Of a DNA stretch of 7,599 bases, positions 1 to 5,778 are shown piece by piece (the first letter of the stretch is position 1; every line of letters starts with the position of its first letter). This DNA comes from JBCCFK01 sp965262315 (GTDB lineage Bacteria; Actinomycetota; Acidimicrobiia; Acidimicrobiales; UBA8592). Location of the stretch: assembly GCA_965262315.1 (NCBI GenBank), contig CBDHFJ010000157.1, positions 1-7,599 of the forward strand, in the 5' to 3' direction. The notes under the pieces were generated by a model. The model ran no database searches, was not told the origin of the DNA, and worked only from the letters and a program-made list of their open reading frames with translations. The position numbers and the translations under genes are program-made.

Positions 1-335
1 TGATCGCGGGGGTCACCGAGGACCCGCAGTTCGGGCCCACGCTGATGTTCGGCGTCGGCGGCATCTTCGCCGAAGTGTTGGCGGACGTCGTCTTCCGCCT
101 GCTCCCCGCCTCGACCGCCGACATCGAGTCGATGCTCGACGACCTGGCCAACCCCCACATCCTGGACGAGTTCCGCGGCGAGCCGGCCGTCGACCGCGGC
201 GAGCTGGTCGCGGCGCTCGCCGGCCTGTCCGAATGTGCGATCTCACGAGATGACATCGAGTCGATCGACGTGAACCCGCTGATCGTCTCCGGTGGCAGAC
301 CGGTCGCGGTCGACGCCCTGGTGGTCCTGCGATGA
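1..335 (+). CDS. Acyl-CoA synthetase (ADP-forming, acetate-CoA ligase family), ATP-grasp beta-type subunit, C-terminal fragment
   Basis: This gene is cut by the left window edge; the first whole codon is at position 3 and about 110 residues remain. The fragment contains the hallmark end of the ATP-grasp_5 domain: a GVTEDPQFGP stretch, then a MFGVGGIFAEVL segment with the glycine-rich turn, and near the end SIDVNPL followed by a short Gly turn and VAVDAL. In this family the ATP-grasp subunit binds nucleotide and carries out the phosphoryl-transfer half reaction of acyl-CoA + ADP + Pi to or from acid + CoA + ATP, in the cytoplasm. It overlaps the next gene by four bases (ATGA), so the two are almost certainly co-translated as a two-subunit enzyme. 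The family's second phosphohistidine site, known in some beta subunits, would lie upstream and cannot be checked. The acyl substrate cannot be told from this fragment. Confidence 0.86.
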   Translation, partial: IAGVTEDPQFGPTLMFGVGGIFAEVLADVVFRLLPASTADIESMLDDLANPHILDEFRGEPAVDRGELVAALAGLSECAISRDDIESIDVNPLIVSGGRPVAVDALVVLR

Positions 336-1780
336 GCCGACTCGACCTCCGTCCCCTGTTCGAACCCGAGGGCATCGTGGTGGCAGGCGCCTCCACCCAC
401 CCGGGCAAATTCGGGTTCGTCGCCCTGCACAACATCCTGGCGGCCGGCTACGAAGGCCGGGTCTTCGCCACCAACCCCGAGCGCCCCGAGGTCCTCGGCC
501 TCACCTGCGAGGCCGCGATCGCCGACATCCCCGACGGCGCCGCCGACATGGTGATGATCTGCACCCCGGGCCGCATCATCCCCGACGTCCTCCGGGAGTC
601 CGCGGCCAAAGGCATCCGAGCCGGTTTCATCGTCTCCGGCGGCTTCCGCGAAGCAGGAGAGGAAGGCGCCCGCCTCGAGCAGGAGGTCATGGCCCTCGCC
701 GACGAGCTCGGCATGGTCGTCGCGGGACCCAACGGCCAGGGGCTCGTGTCCACGCCGTCCAAGTTGTGGTCCCAGATCGTGGCGCCGTACCCGCCGGCCG
801 GCCACATCGGGATCGCCAGTCAGTCCGGCAACCTGGTCTCGACCATCATGAACCTGGCGCGACAGGGCAACATCGGCATCAGTCGGGCCGTCAGCGCCGG
901 CAACCAGGGCCAGATCGAGATCGCCGACTACCTCGAGTACATGGGCGACGACGACGAGACCCGGGTCATCGTGGCCTATGTCGAGGGTGTGCCGGACGGG
1001 CGGCGTTTCTACGAGGCCCTCCGGGCAACGACCGCCAAGAAGCCGGTGATCGTCGTCAAGGGTGGCGTCTCCGAGGACGGGGCCCGCGCCGCGGCGAGCC
1101 ACACCGGCTCGCTGGCCACCAACGACCGGGTGTTCGACGGGATGCTGCGCCAGGCCGGAGCCATCCGTGCCCGCGGCATCGACGAGGCCTACACCCTGGC
1201 GTCGGCGTTCGCCGCCATGCCGACGGCGCCTGGCCCGCGCACAGTGGTGCTGACCACCGTCGGCGGCTGGGGTGTCCTCACCAGCGACGCGATCGCCCAG
1301 TCCTCGCTCGACCTCATCGGGCTGCCGCAGGACCTGTTCGATGCCATCGGCGAACTCGTGCCGCCGCGCTGGTCCCGCAACAACCCGATCGACCTCGCCG
1401 GTGGCGAGACGCGGGACACGATCCCGAAGGTGCTCGACCTGGTGGCGTCGCATCCCGAGGTCGATGCCGTCATCTATCTGGGGCTCGGCATCCAGGGCAA
1501 CGTCGCACGTGCGTACCGTGAGAGCCCGTACCTCGACGAGGGCATGGAGCGGATCGCGTCGTTCCACGAACGCCAGGAAGTGCTCTACGCGACCTCGGCG
1601 GTGGAGGCGAGCCGCAAGTCCGGCAAGCCGGTCATCGTGGCTTCCGAGCTGGGCATCGGCGACCCGGACAACCCGGGAGTGCGGACGCTTCGCGAGCTGG
1701 GGTGGCCGTGCTTCGCCTCGCCCCAGGCCGGCGTGGGCGCACTCGACGCCATGTGGAGGAGTCGGTCCCGCGGCGACTGA
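332..1780 (+). CDS. Acyl-CoA synthetase (ADP-forming, acetate-CoA ligase family), CoA-binding alpha-type subunit
   Basis: This 482-aa cytoplasmic protein has the order expected of the alpha part of ADP-forming acetate-CoA ligases. An N-terminal Rossmann CoA-binding domain (about residues 10-125) opens with GIVVAGAS and contains VMICTP. Two succinyl-CoA-ligase-like flavodoxin domains follow (about 150-290 and 300-465). The SQSGN loop precedes the AVSAGNQ strand, and the catalytic phosphohistidine loop reads AASHTGSLA with the histidine at residue 257, matching the phosphorylated alpha-subunit histidine of archaeal ACD enzymes as I recall it. One oddity is that the family's usual GPNCLG loop reads GPNGQG here (132-137). 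The ATG at 332 overlaps the stop of the ATP-grasp gene, giving coupled expression. Family membership is firm; substrate and direction (acid activation or ATP-forming acid release) are not determinable. Split genes with the ATP-grasp part first contrast with the fused alpha-beta forms common in other bacteria. Confidence 0.9.
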   Translation: MSRLDLRPLFEPEGIVVAGASTHPGKFGFVALHNILAAGYEGRVFATNPERPEVLGLTCEAAIADIPDGAADMVMICTPGRIIPDVLRESAAKGIRAGFIVSGGFREAGEEGARLEQEVMALADELGMVVAGPNGQGLVSTPSKLWSQIVAPYPPAGHIGIASQSGNLVSTIMNLARQGNIGISRAVSAGNQGQIEIADYLEYMGDDDETRVIVAYVEGVPDGRRFYEALRATTAKKPVIVVKGGVSEDGARAAASHTGSLATNDRVFDGMLRQAGAIRARGIDEAYTLASAFAAMPTAPGPRTVVLTTVGGWGVLTSDAIAQSSLDLIGLPQDLFDAIGELVPPRWSRNNPIDLAGGETRDTIPKVLDLVASHPEVDAVIYLGLGIQGNVARAYRESPYLDEGMERIASFHERQEVLYATSAVEASRKSGKPVIVASELGIGDPDNPGVRTLRELGWPCFASPQAGVGALDAMWRSRSRGD

Positions 1781-1826
1781 CACGGGACTCGGCAGGGCCT
1801 GATTCTCCCGCACTGCGCGCGGTGGT

Positions 1827-1838
1827 TACCATGTCCCG
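1827..1838 (+). promoter_or_regulatory. Candidate -10 element (TACCAT) for a leaderless dacB mRNA
   Basis: TACCAT at 1827-1832 fits the actinobacterial TANNNT -10 consensus. It ends six bases before the GTG at 1839, so transcription would start at or next to the first base of the start codon. No Shine-Dalgarno sequence lies before this GTG, and an in-frame TGA at 1800-1802 excludes starts further upstream. I see no clear -35 hexamer. Leaderless starts of this geometry are common in Actinomycetota; its use here is inference. Confidence 0.45.
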
Positions 1839-3365
1839 GTGCTCGCGGTCCTCCAGCGCCTCGTCGTCCCGGTCATCCTGCTGGCGGCGGTGATCGGCGC
1901 CACGATCGCCAACGACCGGTTCGGCAACGATCCCATCCCCGAGACATCGACCACCGTCGACGTCTCGTCGCCGGACACGCCCGTGTTCTCCGTCCGGCGG
2001 GCGCCCGAGCTGTTGACCTCGGAGCGTGCCACCGAAGAGCTGAACGCGTCGCTCGACAACTGGGTTGCCACGCTGCCGCCCAACAGCTGCTTCGTGGTGT
2101 CCGCCGGCGCCGACGTCATCTACGAGCACCAGACCGAGCTGCCGCTCGTCCCCGCCTCGAACATGAAGCTGCTCACGGCGGTGGCCGCACTCCAGGCGCT
2201 GGGCGTCGACCACACCTTCGAGACGCGTGTCGCGGCCCTCCAGCGCCCCGACGAGAACGGCTTCCTCTCCGGCGACCTCTACATCGTCGGCGGCGGTGAC
2301 CCGCTCCTGCGCAGCGATGCGTTCCTGCGTCTGTTGCCCGAGGGCTTCAGCGACGTGCACACCAGCATCGAGCAGATCGCGGACCAGACCGTCGCCACCA
2401 ACATCGCCGACATCTCCGGCGGGGTGCGGGTGGACGAGAGCCGCTACGACATCGAGCGGGCACCCACCAGCGTGGGCGAGGGCCTGCTCGACGCCGCGCT
2501 GCTCGGCTCGCTGTCCGCCGCCATGATCGACGCCGGATTCCTGGGCCTCCAGGACGGCTACGCGAACCAGGCGGTCGAGCTGCCCGAGCCGGGAGCCACC
2601 GACGAGAACGGGGATCCGCTGCCGATCCCCACGCCACCACCGCTCGATCGGGCCGACGAACCGGCCCGCGAGTTCGCCGCTCGCTTCGACGACCTCCTCG
2701 AGGCTCGCAACGTCCGCATCTCGGGCCGCGCCGACATCTCCCTCGACACCCCGACCGACCAGCTCGTCGACCTCTTCACGGTGCAGTCGCCGCCCCTCGC
2801 CCAGATCGTCGAGCAGATGCTCACGAACTCGGACAACACCACCGCCGAGATGCTGGTGAAGGAGCTCGGGTTCTCGGCTTCCGAGAACGGCACGACCACG
2901 GCGGGCACGTTGGCGCTGACCGAGATCCTGCGCGGTGCCGGCCTCAACGACACGGGTCTGTTCGCCCTCGACGGATCCGGCCTCAGCGACGGCAACCGGG
3001 CCACGTGCGCCGGGCTGAACGACGCCCTGAACTCGGTGCACCGGGACACGCTCCGTGCGGCGTTGCCCGTCGCCGGCGAGAGCGGCACCCTCATCGACGA
3101 CTTCGTCGGTACGGTCGGCGAGGGCCGCATCATCGCCAAGACGGGCTTCCTGGCGCAGGCCTCGGCGCTGTCGGGCTACTTCACCACCGACCGCGGCGTC
3201 GAGGTCACCTTCGCACTCATCATCAACGCTGCCGAGGGCGAGACCATCACCGAAGATCAGGTCGCCGGTTGGCAGCGGCCGCTCCCGGGGCTGCTCGCCC
3301 CCTACCCGTCGGGACCGGGCATCGACGAACTGGGCCCGATCGGCGTCACCCTCGAGGGTGGCTGA
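1839..3365 (+). CDS. dacB: D-alanyl-D-alanine carboxypeptidase/endopeptidase, PBP4 (peptidase S13) family
   Basis: This 508-aa protein cleaves the terminal D-Ala of peptidoglycan stem peptides and/or D,D-crosslinks outside the membrane. Residues 8-23 form a hydrophobic N-terminal signal peptide or anchor with no clear signal peptidase site. All three penicillin-binding motifs are present in order: SxxK as SNMK with the nucleophile Ser107 and Lys110, SxN as SDN at 331-333, and KTG at 434-436. The gap of about 220 residues between SxxK and SxN is the large insertion typical of the S13 family and holds a YIVGGGDPLL segment near its start. A proline-rich acidic stretch at roughly 245-270 looks like a flexible loop. 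The start is set by a GTG directly behind a possible -10 box. The LON-domain gene begins six bases after the stop, so the two are likely one transcript. A choice between carboxypeptidase and endopeptidase activity cannot be made from sequence. Confidence 0.93.
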   Translation: MLAVLQRLVVPVILLAAVIGATIANDRFGNDPIPETSTTVDVSSPDTPVFSVRRAPELLTSERATEELNASLDNWVATLPPNSCFVVSAGADVIYEHQTELPLVPASNMKLLTAVAALQALGVDHTFETRVAALQRPDENGFLSGDLYIVGGGDPLLRSDAFLRLLPEGFSDVHTSIEQIADQTVATNIADISGGVRVDESRYDIERAPTSVGEGLLDAALLGSLSAAMIDAGFLGLQDGYANQAVELPEPGATDENGDPLPIPTPPPLDRADEPAREFAARFDDLLEARNVRISGRADISLDTPTDQLVDLFTVQSPPLAQIVEQMLTNSDNTTAEMLVKELGFSASENGTTTAGTLALTEILRGAGLNDTGLFALDGSGLSDGNRATCAGLNDALNSVHRDTLRAALPVAGESGTLIDDFVGTVGEGRIIAKTGFLAQASALSGYFTTDRGVEVTFALIINAAEGETITEDQVAGWQRPLPGLLAPYPSGPGIDELGPIGVTLEGG

Positions 3366-3371
3366 CCGCCC

Positions 3372-3995
3372 ATGAGCACCTACCGGCTGCCGATGTTCCC
3401 CCTGGGCTCGGTGCTGTTTCCCACGATGGTGCTCCCACTCCACATCTTCGAGCCGCGTTATCGGGCCCTGGTGGCCGACTGCCTGGCGGGGGAGCGAGAG
3501 TTCGGGGTGTGCCTGATCGAGCGGGGCTTCGAGGTCGGCGGTGACGACGAACGCACGGCCGTCGGCACGGTGGCCCAGATCGTGGACGCCCAGGAGTACC
3601 CGGACGGCCGCTGGGCGCTCGCTGCCGTCGGCACCCGCCGGATCCGGGTGGTCTCGTGGCTGCCCGACGATCCCTACCCGATCGCCGAGGTCGAGGACTG
3701 GATCGACGAGCCGCCCGCGGAGAGCCTCGCCGGCGAGCGCAACGCCCTCGTGGAGGACCTGCGTCGGTTGCTCCTCAAGCAGGCCGAGCTGGGCGAGCCC
3801 GCGCCGGCGGTCGACACCGAGATCGACGCCGACCCCACGCTGACCAGCTATCAGGTGGCCACGCTGTCTCCACTCGGCCCCTTCGACCGCCAACAGGTGT
3901 TGTCGGTGGCGTCCACGGCCGAACGCATCGCCCTGCTCCGCTCCCTGCTCGGCGACGCCGGCGAGGTGCTCGAGGCTCGCCTGCGCATGCGATGA
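3372..3995 (+). CDS. LON substrate-binding (N-terminal) domain protein without protease
   Basis: This 207-aa cytoplasmic protein consists of the LON N-terminal domain only. It opens with LPMFPLGSVLFPTMVLPLHIFEPRYRALV in shortened form: the LPLFPL-like first strand, the VLFP strand, and the PLHIFEPRYRAL motif at about residues 22-34. A beta-rich middle follows (GTVAQIV, GRWALAAVGTRRIRV), then a helical C-terminal half ending with DRQQVLSVASTAERIALLRSLL. There is no AAA+ ATPase and no Ser-Lys Lon protease domain, and at this length none has been lost; stand-alone proteins of this kind are widespread in bacteria. In Lon proteases this domain takes part in substrate recognition, but the role of the free-standing form is not established. 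A GAGGGTGG ribosome binding site (3354-3361) sits inside the end of the upstream dacB gene with ten bases before the ATG, supporting this start and operon expression. Confidence 0.92.
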   Translation: MSTYRLPMFPLGSVLFPTMVLPLHIFEPRYRALVADCLAGEREFGVCLIERGFEVGGDDERTAVGTVAQIVDAQEYPDGRWALAAVGTRRIRVVSWLPDDPYPIAEVEDWIDEPPAESLAGERNALVEDLRRLLLKQAELGEPAPAVDTEIDADPTLTSYQVATLSPLGPFDRQQVLSVASTAERIALLRSLLGDAGEVLEARLRMR

Positions 3996-4035
3996 GCGGC
4001 AGCGCCCGCATGTGCGAGTGACCGTTGCCGCCCGT

Positions 4036-4041
4036 TAAGGT
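4036..4041 (+). promoter_or_regulatory. Candidate -10 element (TAAGGT) for the small-protein/trmI operon
   Basis: The 90-bp gap between the LON-domain gene and the 107-aa gene contains TAAGGT, a TANNNT-type -10 box, preceded by GT. A start about seven bases downstream would give a leader of roughly 38 bases containing GTGAGGGG (4067-4074) as ribosome binding site, eleven bases before the GTG. No convincing -35 element is visible. The gap holds no terminator-like hairpin with a T tract, so read-through from the LON gene is also possible. Confidence 0.35.
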
Positions 4042-4085
4042 GTGCCGGACCTGGCGGGACCATCGAGTGAGGGGCACATCCGTTC

Positions 4086-4409
4086 GTGGCTGACAACAAC
4101 TCCGACAAGTCGCCGGCCGAGACGTTCGGCGAGCTCCGGACCATGGTCACCGACTACGCCCGCCAGGAGACCGTCGAGCCCATCAAGGTGCTGGGCAAGT
4201 GGATCGGCTTCGGCGTCGCCGGCGCCCTCATGGTGGGCATCGGCTTGTCCTACCTGGCGTTCGCCCTGCTGCGCGGCCTGCAGTCCATCGACTGGTTCCA
4301 GCCCGACACCCGGAACTGGCTGCCGTACCTCATCGCGTTCGGCGGCCTCCTCGTCTGCGTCGGCCTGGCCGCGTGGGCGATGACCCGCAAGTTCTCCGAC
4401 GACGACTGA
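4086..4409 (+). CDS. Small two-helix membrane protein, holin-like (Holin-X-like, tentative)
   Basis: This 107-aa protein has a short polar N-terminus with an amphipathic helix (about residues 10-32), a first membrane helix at about 40-62, a connecting loop containing DWFQPDTRNW, a second membrane helix at about 79-99, and a charged tail RKFSDDD. The layout of an amphipathic YARQETVEPIK-type helix followed by two Gly/Ala/Leu-rich helices resembles actinobacterial small membrane proteins that are often annotated as phage holin family. That name is a fold-level label; nothing nearby suggests a phage or lysis function. The GTG start is chosen because it directly opens the polar N-terminus and lies behind a GAGGGG sequence. 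It is the first gene of a run with gaps of 12, 6 and 52 bases ending in trmI. A chromosomal housekeeping membrane role is more likely than lysis, but no function can be assigned. Confidence 0.8.
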   Translation: MADNNSDKSPAETFGELRTMVTDYARQETVEPIKVLGKWIGFGVAGALMVGIGLSYLAFALLRGLQSIDWFQPDTRNWLPYLIAFGGLLVCVGLAAWAMTRKFSDDD

Positions 4410-4421
4410 ACGAGGCACACC

Positions 4422-4640
4422 GTGAGCGCGCTCGACGACACCCCGAAGATCTCGCCCGAGGATCTGCAGCACAAGTTCAACGAGCTGCAGGCGAACCTCG
4501 ACAACGCCGCCAGCTCCGCCATGGACGCCGGCAAGAAGATCGGCATCATCGCCGCGGTCGTGCTGATCATCCTGGTGTTCATGATCGGCCGTCGCCGCGG
4601 CGCCGCCAATCGCACCGTCGTCGAGATCCGGCGCGTCTGA
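4422..4640 (+). CDS. Small single-pass membrane protein of unknown function
   Basis: I do not recognise this 72-aa protein. It has a soluble, probably helical N-terminal half rich in Asp, Glu, Gln and Asn (residues 1-36, with PEDLQHKFNELQANLDNAA able to form an amphipathic or coiled helix), a strongly hydrophobic segment at 40-55 (IGIIAAVVLIILVFMI), and a basic tail beginning GRRRG. The positive-inside rule puts the C-terminus in the cytoplasm and the N-terminal helix outside, unless the flanking Lys-Lys at 38-39 reverses this. The GTG start is supported by GAGG at 4412-4415, six bases upstream. It lies 12 bases after the two-helix membrane protein and six bases before the next gene, so all three are surely co-expressed. 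Normal codon use, operon position and a coherent membrane-protein architecture argue that it is a real gene. Confidence 0.75.
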   Translation: MSALDDTPKISPEDLQHKFNELQANLDNAASSAMDAGKKIGIIAAVVLIILVFMIGRRRGAANRTVVEIRRV

Positions 4641-4646
4641 CCCGCC

Positions 4647-4940
4647 GTGCGCAACTTCCTTCGATTCCTCCGCCCGATGGCATACCTGCGCCGACGGGCG
4701 ATCTATGCCGGCGTGCTCGGCGGCCAGCGCAAGTGGCTGGTGTGGGGCGGCGCCGCGTGGGTCTTCCACTGGCTGAGCCGGATCTTCGGGGGAGGCGAAC
4801 CGACCGCTCGCTACACCCAGGAGCTCAAGGCCGGCGAGCGCGCGTTCGTGGTGCACGAGCCCATGGGCGCGGTCACGGCGAAGAAGACGGCCAAGAAGGC
4901 GGCCCGCAAGGCACGCAAGGCCGAGCGCCGCGCCGGTTGA
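4647..4940 (+). CDS. Small cationic protein with Lys/Arg/Ala-rich tail, unknown function
   Basis: I do not recognise this 97-aa protein. The N-terminus (1-29) is very basic and aromatic (RNFLRFLRPMAYLRRR), followed by a moderately hydrophobic, Trp-rich stretch at 30-47 that could lie in or on the membrane. A short globular-looking stretch (51-75) contains YTQELKAGERAFVVHEP. The tail (78-95) is a KKTAKKAARKARKAERR run resembling the Lys/Ala tails of histone-H1-like or HU-extended proteins, a feature that binds nucleic acid or acidic lipids in other families. The GTG start is six bases after the preceding stop and has no Shine-Dalgarno of its own, so translation is probably coupled. Estimated charge is strongly positive. 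Roles at the membrane-nucleoid or membrane-ribosome interface are possible but unsupported; only the architecture is visible. Confidence 0.72.
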   Translation: MRNFLRFLRPMAYLRRRAIYAGVLGGQRKWLVWGGAAWVFHWLSRIFGGGEPTARYTQELKAGERAFVVHEPMGAVTAKKTAKKAARKARKAERRAG

Positions 4941-4945
4941 GCCGC

Positions 4946-4996
4946 GTGAGCACAGCCCATTCCCGGCGGTCCGACCGCACCAGGCACCGTCGATGA
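4946..4996 (+). CDS. Possible 16-aa Arg-rich leader peptide overlapping the trmI start
   Basis: A GTG at 4946, five bases after the stop of the 97-aa gene, opens a short frame of 16 codons (VSTAHSRRSDRTRHRR). It ends in a TGA at 4994-4996, which overlaps the trmI ATG at 4993 as ATGA. Six of 16 residues are arginine. trmI itself has only a weak AGG (4982-4984) upstream, so termination of this frame next to the ATG could feed ribosomes to trmI. A frame this short can arise by chance in GC-rich DNA; its placement is the only evidence. Confidence 0.25.
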   Translation: MSTAHSRRSDRTRHRR

Positions 4997-5778
4997 GCGC
5001 CGGCCCGCTCCAGCCGGGCGAACTCGTGCTGCTGGTCGACCGCAAGGACCGGCGCTACCTGTTCGCGCTGAAGGACGGCGGCGAGTTCCACTCGCACTCG
5101 GGCATCGTCGCGCACGACGATCTCATCGACGGCCCCGCCGGCATCGAGGTCAAGTCGAGCGGAGGCGCCACCTACCTCGTCATCCGGCCGACCCTTTCCG
5201 ACTTCGTGCTGAAGATGCCGCGCGGCGCGCAGATCATCTACCCGAAGGACATCGGCCCCATCATGATGCTGGCCGACATCTTCCCGGGTGCCCGGGTGTT
5301 CGAGTCCGGCATCGGTTCGGGGGCACTGTCGACGGCGCTGCTGCGATCCGGCGCCGAGGTGTACGGCTACGAGCTCCGCGAGGACTTCGCCTCCCGGGCC
5401 CAGAAGAACGTCGAGGCGTTCCTGGGAGCGGCGGCGCTCGAGCACTACCACGTGGAGATCCGGAGCTCCTACGACGGCATCGACCTCGATGCGGTGGACC
5501 GGGCGATCCTCGATCTGCCCGAACCATGGCAGGTCATCCCCCATCTCACGCCGGTCCTGGAGCCTGGTGGGGTGGTGGTCGCCTACACCCCGAGCATCAT
5601 CCAGGCCACCCGCGTGCGCGAGGCGCTCGACGATGGGCCCTACGCCATGATCGCCACCACCGAGGTCCTCAACCGGGGCTGGCACATCGACGGCCACGCG
5701 GTGCGACCGGACCACCGCATGGTGGCCCACACCGGTTTCCTCACCTCGGCCCGACGCGTCGAGTCCGTCGACGACTGA
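4993..5778 (+). CDS. trmI: tRNA (adenine(58)-N1)-methyltransferase TrmI
   Basis: This 261-aa cytoplasmic enzyme uses S-adenosylmethionine to methylate A58 in the T-loop of tRNAs; the bacterial family works as a homotetramer. An N-terminal beta-rich domain (1-80) carries the family sequence KSSGGATYLVIRP and then MPRGAQIIYPKD. The class I methyltransferase fold follows: motif I is FESGIGSGALS (103-113), the acidic residue ending strand 2 is Glu127 in YGYEL, and motif IV is DLPEPW (174-179) with the likely catalytic Asp174. YTPSIIQ (198-204) and a C-terminal GWHIDGHAVRP then HTGFL block complete it. The start aligns with the beginning of the Mycobacterium tuberculosis homologue as I recall it, and no in-frame start exists upstream. 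The protein stops six residues after SARR, shorter at the end than the mycobacterial enzyme. Its last four codons and stop are the first bases of the tandem repeat array. It is last in the small-protein operon. Confidence 0.95.
   Translation: MSAGPLQPGELVLLVDRKDRRYLFALKDGGEFHSHSGIVAHDDLIDGPAGIEVKSSGGATYLVIRPTLSDFVLKMPRGAQIIYPKDIGPIMMLADIFPGARVFESGIGSGALSTALLRSGAEVYGYELREDFASRAQKNVEAFLGAAALEHYHVEIRSSYDGIDLDAVDRAILDLPEPWQVIPHLTPVLEPGGVVVAYTPSIIQATRVREALDDGPYAMIATTEVLNRGWHIDGHAVRPDHRMVAHTGFLTSARRVESVDD

Noticed and set aside
292..1521. A 409-codon plus-strand frame overlapping the CoA-ligase alpha gene
   Set aside because: It is an out-of-frame shadow rich in Arg, Gly, Pro and His, with no domain; the overlapping frame has the complete acyl-CoA synthetase motifs.
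1632..3893. A 753-codon open frame on the minus strand opposite dacB and the LON-domain gene
   Set aside because: It is antisense to two genes with clear motifs, and its Arg/Gly/Asp/Glu/Val-rich product has no family signature. Long open antisense frames are expected in very GC-rich coding DNA.
3996..4085. Search for a terminator or small RNA in the gap after the LON-domain gene
   Set aside because: Only short imperfect complementarities were found and no T tract, so nothing beyond a possible -10 box and ribosome site is supported.
4086..4409. Holin-like protein taken as a sign of prophage
   Set aside because: No phage structural, lysis, integrase or attachment sequences are nearby, and the gene is in an operon with trmI and matches the base composition of its neighbours.
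4035..5045. A 336-codon minus-strand frame opposite the small-protein operon
   Set aside because: The plus-strand frames have ribosome sites, tight spacing and coherent membrane helices. The minus-strand product is low-complexity, charged sequence with no recognisable domain.
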